Assembly: GCA_025403435.1 (NCBI GenBank)
Contig: CM046354.1
Span: 36,049,533-36,113,532 of the forward strand
Source: Artocarpus heterophyllus
Lineage: Eukaryota > Streptophyta > Magnoliopsida > Rosales > Moraceae
Direction: 5' to 3'
Length of the DNA: 64,000 nucleotides
The translations under genes and the position numbers were made by a program. The stretch's first letter is position 1; each line of letters begins with the position of its first letter. Below the pieces are notes generated by a model. The model was not told the origin of the DNA. It searched no databases and saw only the letters and a program-made list of their open reading frames with translations. Below are positions 57,529 through 64,000 of this stretch, one piece after another.

Positions 57529-59034
57529 TGTTAGTGATGTGCCCTAGGCCAATTATGTAATGACCACATTTTGACTTCGTTACATTTGCATTTTATTAAT
57601 AAATAGGCATTTTTATTATTGTTTTTTATTCCATGAATAGTTAATTCTGCCAAAGGTTATCAAGTATGTGACTTGATAGTAAAACTCTTAAGGAAAAATT
57701 GAATTCTATTCTAAATTATTCCTAGTCGGTCATTATTATTGGGATAATAATGAATGAAGACTAGTATGAAATTTGACTGATGATTATGTTTTACTAATCA
57801 TGTATATGAGATACTAAGTCAACTCATAGATACATATTTGAGAAATGATGTATTGGATCGACCCGCTATGAAAATGTTGCATGGATAATTGTCATAAGTG
57901 ATTCTCATCACAATAGTATTATCCTAGTCCTCTAACCTGAAATCACCATTGTTTCCTACATGACAAGTTTTATATTTTGACACATTCTAATATTATCTTT
58001 AACAGGATGATGGAATGGATTGTTGTTGGATATAGAGTGAATCATGTGAGGAATGTGAGTGATGAAGAAGGAATTTGTCCCTCATTTATTATGAGAAAGA
58101 TATCTATGGGCCCCTCGATAAGTTAAAATGAAGAAAAATGTATGGCTGTATTGGAATGAATTGATAAGGGTTATCAATATCAGTCTACTTAAGATCAAGA
58201 AATGATATGATTGACTAGTATAAGGATGACATAAACCATGTCTTATGTTCAATCAAGGTATCTAGTGACAAAAGGACTTTAATACTTATTGTGGATTAGG
58301 TTATGTCGGATTATTGACATTTGCATAACTTGGGTAATCATAATGTCTTGCTAGAGGCCGCTTATGATTTGTGGACCAGAGACAGAATTTCAAGCCCACT
58401 ACCAACGTTATGTGAACATACAAGGTCGCACACTTTGAACAAAAAAAAAAAAAAAGAATTGTGTCTAGATTCTTCGAATTATACTCGAATTACAGACATT
58501 GTTTAGATTCTCTGAATCATATTCGAATTACAGACATTATCTAGATTCTCTGAATCATATTCGAATTACAGTTTACTCTAGTTAAAATCTGACTCTATCT
58601 CGAAGTCAATAGATATATATATCTGTTTTAGGGTTTCTAGCCGAATTGAGAAGAAGGAAGGCGTTCTATTATTCTAAAAGGTAAGAACATTAAAAACCCT
58701 AAAAATTAGAGAGAGTCATTTAACGCAAAGGAGAGGGTGCTAGCACACTAATTCATTTTTGAGAGAATCTGTTCGTGTGGATACCTACAAAGGGCGCTGC
58801 TCTAACTAACAACATCTGAATCTGATCCCGAATACGAATAGCTCGAGTTAGGGTGTCACCGGAGTGAACCCGCTCTCTTCCTTCCAAAAATCTTGCCCCT
58901 TTTGTCATCCTAGTAAGATTCTATAACTTTCTTATCACCCTAATTGAATTGCATGGATCCTGAGAGGGTTCTGTGGGAATTAATTTTAATTTTCTGCTGC
59001 TTATTTGAATCACAAAATCTAACAAAAGCCAACA
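57529..59034 (+). repeat. 5' LTR of a second copia family
   Basis: TGTTAGTGATGTGCCC to AAAAGCCAACA, 1,506 bp, followed by a primer-binding site, so it is a 5' LTR. It shares the TGTTAG and CCAACA termini with the main family but not its body. A TATATATAT word lies at about 58613. The left flank is AAATG; the matching duplication lies outside the window. Confidence 0.8.
58464..58571 (+). repeat. Three tandem units of 38-39 bp in the second copia LTR
   Basis: TAGATTCT starts at 58465, 58504 and 58542, each followed by a GAAT...TCGAATTACAG segment. A run of As precedes it at about 58441. Confidence 0.85.
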
Positions 59035-59035
59035 G

Positions 59036-59047
59036 TGGTATCAAAGC
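59036..59047 (+). promoter_or_regulatory. Primer-binding site of the second copia family
   Basis: TGGTATCAAAGC, one base different from the initiator-Met site TGGTATCAGAGC of the main family. It lies one base after the LTR. Confidence 0.8.
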
Positions 59048-60577
59048 GACTTGCGAATTCGATTAAATTGATTTTATATGGTTCTGTGTATATGTGATAT
59101 GCATGGATATGATTTATATATTAATTAGATTAATGTGTTTGAGGTTTTATTTGATTAAATATTTTTACCGTGTTAATTTGATTAATACGTAAACTGTTTC
59201 TTGTAACCTATTGTTGTTAATTTGATTAATACTACAATTTAACAAGAATCTAGTAATCTGTTTTGAGATGATTAAATGACATATTGTAAATCTGGTTTCG
59301 GTTTTATTAAAGTGGCAGACTGTTTAAATTTTAAATAGTGATAATCTGTTTTGAACATATTAACATATATCATAGGGTCTGTTTAATTATTAAACAAGGA
59401 TGATCGGTTTAAAACAGATCAATAAATTTCATGAATCTGTTTAAGTGTTAAACATAGATTAATTAATTCTATTATGAACAGATTAGAAAATCTGATTAAT
59501 TAAAATCAATGGATTTAGGTAGCAACTCATTCAAACGAGTAAGGTAAATCATTTACCTTTCAAGGGCGTTGCCCCTTAACCCCGAATTGATTTGTCACAT
59601 ATATTGTTTTGGTCATAATAAAAATTTAACTATAATGAAATTATATTATTATGTTTATGTGTTTAGTGTGAATTGCATGGTGCATAGCATGGCCCTTTTA
59701 TATCAATGTGATTGGCAGGTTTTATTTTATTTTATTTTGGGTTTGTAATTTTATATATGGCCTGCGTGTCGTTTTTCAATTTGTTGTAATTTATTTATTT
59801 ATTTAGTAAAATAGAATAGTTTAGATTGCAATTTGTAATGTAAAATCAAAGCCCAAGATCAAGATAGATAGAGGTCCAAGATGGAGGCTCAAGATGGAGT
59901 CCGTTCGTGGCAATCTAAGGAAATCCATGGAGATGAAGATTACCTAGGATTGACCATTAACCTTCATATTGGCTTATGAAGATCAATCTAGATTTGGGCC
60001 ATGCTATTACACGCTTATTGTGTTATTTTTATGCTATATATGTGATGCTATGTATATGATGCAACATAATAATAAACAATAAAATAAAAATAAAGTAAAA
60101 CCCTCACTTAATATTAAGTCATTAAAATGCCTTCCATAATTCAACATTTGTCAAGACTTGGATTGCTAAACATAGGTTCTACCAAAGCAGGGTGTGTTAA
60201 GCCATCTAGGTAAGACAAGATGGATAATAGTGATATCCATATGTTTGAAATGGTTAGACTTAACTAGGTTATCAAAATGGTTTTGGACCTAGGGCATTAG
60301 ATGGGATTTTAATTTGCCAGGACATGTGATGTCAAATCCCATATTTATCCAAGAGTTACATAAGATGTAATTGGTAAGGTGTTACCTACGTAAATAACCA
60401 TACTTTAGGTGATAAGCCAAAGCTTACTTAAAGTGAGGTGAAATATGGATCTTGGCCCACTAAAATTACAATTGTTGTGATTGCCAAATTAATATTGAGG
60501 GTTATTAATTTGATAAAATTAGTAGGATTTAAATTATGCCTCATTAAAAATTGTTTAATAAAATGCTAAGTACTTTG
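59048..60577 (+). other. Leader of the second copia element, interrupted by copy D
   Basis: There is no gag start before copy D enters at 60578. The leader contains repeated CCAAGATGGAGGC and CTCAAGATGGAG words around 59875-59900. The rest of the element must lie beyond the right edge. Confidence 0.6.
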
Positions 60578-62610
60578 TGTTAAAAAAATAGTACGCAGCG
60601 GAATTTTAAAAATTTTACATCAGAGTAATTTCTAAAATACAAGTTTGACATGCTATATGCATAAATTAACCAGATCTTACTACCCTTTGTGTGCTGAAGA
60701 ACCCTCACAAAACATGAAGAGAAGTAATGTTCCAGAAGAGCCTCAACCAACTGGTTTTTTTTGCTATTCTCTATCAACGACCGAAGTGAGTGTGGGCTCA
60801 AACGTACAGCTCTTCCACCAAGTGACTCTCATTCCAACCAATCGAGAGAACCCAAAGCACGTGTTTGTAATTTGTGAACAAAAGCTCTCAGGGAGTTTTT
60901 AGATTTTCACTAGCAGAGTATCACTCTTAATCTCCCAATTGATCTTAGTAACTCTTAAGACTTACTCCCTTTTTATAGAGATTGGTCCTGGGGTCAGTCC
61001 TTACCAGATTAGGTCTCAAAAACTCAAAATAGAATCAAGTTTGGATTAATATCTGATAAGATCCATGCAGAAATGCGTGATCTTATCCTTTGCTGATCGG
61101 CAGGCCTAACCACCTGATCGGCAAGCCGAACAGGCCCATCGGTAGGCCGAACACGTCCATCGGTAGGCCGAACTGTCGAATAAAAATCTCACGAATCTTT
61201 TATTTTCCACCCAAGATTCTATAGGATAAAGTCTCAGGTTTAATTTAAATAACCCAATAGAGAAGTTATCTAATTAAAACAACTTTATATAGATAATCTC
61301 TAAGAAAATAAATGAACACCTAATAATTCTACAAGTTTATCTTGATCTAATTTATCCAAAAATTAAATCAACCGATAAACAAACAAGAATTATCTAATCC
61401 TTACAATTCAACAAGTTTATCTTGAATTAATTTTTATCATAAAATTAATTCAATCGGTAAATAGACATGAATTATTTGATTCTTCTAAATTTCAATCAAT
61501 CTAATAAATCTGACATAAGTTACCAATTAATGGAAAAGCACGCCGTGTCGTTACAGGATGTTGTGAGCTAGCAAAGGGGACCAAATGGACCTATATAGTT
61601 TAAGCTCTTGATAATTATGAAACTCAATATCCTAGATATACATTTCATAATTATCAACTCCAACGTTACTCCACTAAAAGCTTGGAGCTGCACTCTCGAA
61701 CTACATAGAATTACGAAGCTCGTATAGCTAAGTCTCCATGACATATCATAGTGTATCGTATCCCTATATGATAATCCATAATCAGCTTAAGGACTAGTTC
61801 TGTCTTACCTTCTCGAATATTTTTATCTTACGTTCCATTATCTCACTATCAGAAAACTTACTATCCAATGACTATATACCATTCGATTACACCTATGTAT
61901 CCAAATGGTTGAGCGCTCCAGTTTTTCAATTACAGGATAACGCATATGAGAGGATATCATTACTCCTAAAGAGGAGCTATGGATTCCATATCTATGAATA
62001 ACAGGTCTACGCTATCAAGAGTCATGCCTCCAACATACCCGCATGCATACCACTATTAAGATGTGGGTGTCACCCTTTGGTACATCAAAAGACACAAGCC
62101 AAGACAACGGGCCCACTATTCATCTCAGGATTAAGATACAACACAAATGATTGTCTAAAGTGAATCGATTTGCCGAGACAGAATTATTAAACCAAATCAA
62201 TTCACTTTATATCCTGATCCAATACATCATCACCTATGACAACGTGCCAATGTTTCTATTCACGGAGTCCGCCTCCGATGGTCAAGACAAACCATCTCCC
62301 AAAAGGGATATAGACAACATACAATCTTTGCATGAATAAAGCGCCCAACTTTATTCCCTCAATTGTGGATCGTATGATTTAGACCATCACCTTAAGAATC
62401 GTGTCTTCCACATAATCCGTCCATCATATGCCCAATTCTTAAGGTTTAGACCGACAGTCTCAGACTATTTTTTGCTTAACATACATTCAACAAATATGAA
62501 TATAAAGAGGACAAGATTTGGTATATAAACAATGTATAAATTCTTTATTGATAAAAAATGTCTCCAAAAACTTATTACATTTTTACTCCTTATGGCATAC
62601 ATGTCTAACA
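60578..62610 (-). repeat. Copy D 3' LTR
   Basis: 2,033 bp, TGTTAGACATGTATGCC at 62610. The far end is worn (TTTTTTTAACA instead of TTTTCCAACA). The 33-bp inverted repeat lies at 61055-61087 with altered inner arms, four palindrome units at 61095-61172, and the inverted repeat with 16-bp arms at 62158-62208. Confidence 0.93.
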
Positions 62611-62620
62611 ATCTCCCACT
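62611..62620 (-). promoter_or_regulatory. Copy D polypurine tract
   Basis: AGTGGGAGAT on the minus strand, next to the LTR, as in copies B and C. Confidence 0.85.
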
Positions 62621-62624
62621 TGCA

Positions 62625-64000
62625 CTAAGTGAGTAAATATGATAATCTTGCATCCCCATAGCTTCCACATGCCTCATGAAGACTCTTCCAGTAAGTGTCT
62701 TCCTAAATGGATCAACTAAATTGTCCTATGACACGATCTTGCACACCGTGACATGCCCGCCCTCAATGAAGTCCTTTATCCCATGATACTTCCGATCAAT
62801 ATGTTTACTCTTCTTGTGAAATCTTGGTTCCTTAGCATTAACTACCGCTGCACTATTATCATAGTATAGTGATACTGCCTTATCCATACCAGGAACTACT
62901 TCAAGATCCCCAAGGAACTTGCGGAGCCACACTGCTTCTTTCGAAGCATCACTAGCTGCCACATAATCGGCCTCCATCATTGAATCTGAAGTGCTATCTT
63001 GCTTAGCACTTCTCCAACTGATGGCACCACCGCCTAGAATAAACACAAAACCCGAAGTTGATTTCCTAGAATCTAGACAGGATTGAAAATCCGAGTCAAT
63101 ATATCCTAGAGGAGTTAGGTCCTCACCCAAATATACAAGCATATACCCTCGAGTCCTTCTCAGGTACTTGAAAATATGCTTTACCGCAACCCAATGGTTT
63201 GGTCCTAGATCTTCCTAAAAGCGACTTACAATCCCGACCGCATAACTAATTCCAGTCGTGTGTAAAGCATGGCATGCATAAGACTACCCACTGCCGAAGC
63301 ATAAGGCACCTTCTTCATGTATTCTCTTTCTTCATAAGACTTTGGAGGGTGTTTCTTAGAAACAGTAATTCCAGACCTAGATGGTTGCCCACCTTTCTTA
63401 GAATCCTACATTGCAAACCTCTTGAGAATTTTATCTATGTAGCCAGCTTGGGACAAAGCTATCATTTTGTTATTCCTATCCTAAAAGATCTGGATACCGA
63501 GAACAAAATTAGCCTCACCTAAGTCCTTTATGTCAAATTGCTTGGTCAACCATAATTTGACTGATGACAATGCCCCAACGTCATTGCCAATTAGTAGAAT
63601 GTCATCTATATAGAGCAGTAGAAAAACCACATTCTTATCCTTAATATGTTTGCAAACACATGGCTCATCCACATTTTGTGAGAACCCATAAGTCTTGATC
63701 ACCTAATCAAATCTTATGTTCCAAGAACGAGAAGCCTACTTAAGTCCATAAATTGACTTTAGCAGCTTACAAACCTTACCCTCTTGGCCCGTGACTTTGA
63801 ACCCATCTAGTTGTTCCATATAAATGGACTCATCAAGATAGCCATTCAGAAAAGCTATCTTGACATCCATATGCCAAATCTCATAGTCGAAAATGGTAGC
63901 TATTGACAAGAGAATCCGGATGGACTTAAGCATGGCTACAGGCGAAAAGGTTTCCTCATAAACGATTCCTTCCTTTTGCGTATAACCCTTAGCTACCAAT
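62625..64000 (-). pseudogene. Copy D pol, reverse transcriptase and RNase H part
   Basis: RT enters from the right edge with [16 protein letters not shown] and DVKIAFLNGYL (family DVKTAFLNG) and keeps the YIDD box at about 63600-63615. RNase H reads MEADY where sister copies have MEAEY, replacing a conserved Glu. Nonsense codons are visible near 62727 and 63737, and in the region around 63215-63415 the frame is broken. A one-base deletion near 62653 alters the C-terminus. The rest of gag-pol is outside. Confidence 0.9.

Larger units (their letters stand above)
60578..64000 (-). mobile_element. Ty1/copia retrotransposon copy D, continues beyond window
   Basis: The 3' LTR (60578-62610), polypurine tract and the RT-RNase H part of pol are present on the minus strand. 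The inner flank is CTTTG (60573-60577). Nonsense codons and a frameshift make the visible part non-functional. Confidence 0.93.

Noticed and set aside
58441..58455. Poly(A) run as a retroposon tail
   Set aside because: It lies inside the second copia LTR and is followed by LTR sequence, so it does not mark an insertion end.

Overview
This is a gene-poor, AT-rich stretch of a flowering-plant nuclear genome, probably not a grass. The evidence is Ty1/copia retrotransposons primed by plant initiator-methionine tRNA, a Tat-like Ty3/gypsy element with an antisense extra gene, small hAT-type DNA elements, and a decayed LONELY GUY (LOG) cytokinin-activation gene. I found no intact host protein gene, tRNA, rRNA or CRISPR array. 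Almost everything recognisable is a transposable element, many nested inside one another.

Layout. 1-5533: plus-strand copia copy A (leader, decayed gag-pol, truncated 3' LTR). It abuts, at a broken junction, a gypsy element that starts inside reverse transcriptase (5534) and runs to about 21.9 kb. That gypsy element holds pol (5534-8122), a spacer, an antisense extra gene and a probable 3' LTR. Its antisense gene is split by copia copy B (10461-20001), which has both LTRs but a clipped 5' end and an unusual 47-bp flanking duplication. A non-autonomous hAT-type element (21950-24768) lies at the gypsy LTR end and carries a copia solo LTR (22751-24763) in its last five bases. 24.8-31.2 kb is non-coding except for a second hAT-type element (26171-27216) and a small MITE (28715-29251). 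At 31216 an intronless LOG pseudogene begins. Minus-strand copia copy C (31785-47222, 5-bp duplication CATCC) splits it, and its last codons lie at 47223-47309. Copy C carries two insertions: a 3.7-kb block in its 3' LTR (33202-36949, with its own hAT element and a 72-bp minisatellite) and a solo LTR inside pol (39456-41486). 47.3-57.5 kb is low-complexity intergenic DNA with a possible hAT relic and a 183-bp tandem duplication. At 57529 a second copia family begins (5' LTR, primer-binding site, leader). Its leader is interrupted at 60578 by copia copy D, which runs off the right edge.

How it works together. Copies A-D and the two solo LTRs are one copia family with LTRs of about 2.0 kb, TG...CA ends, an initiator-Met primer site and a single gag-pol frame. 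Copy C is the best preserved: after setting aside the solo LTR, gag-pol is one frame of 1,317 codons plus stop, broken only by six nonsense codons. None of the complete copies could act alone; copy D is only partly visible but its visible pol is broken.

The most unusual signals are non-coding structures of this copia family: a variable array of GC-rich palindromes (core CGGCAGGCCG) found both in the LTR and in the leader; two conserved inverted repeats in U3 with compensatory base changes between copies; and a row of leader hairpins just before gag whose loops carry palindromic hexamers such as CCTAGG. I know of no description of these, but could not search. Divergences and ages were not computed.
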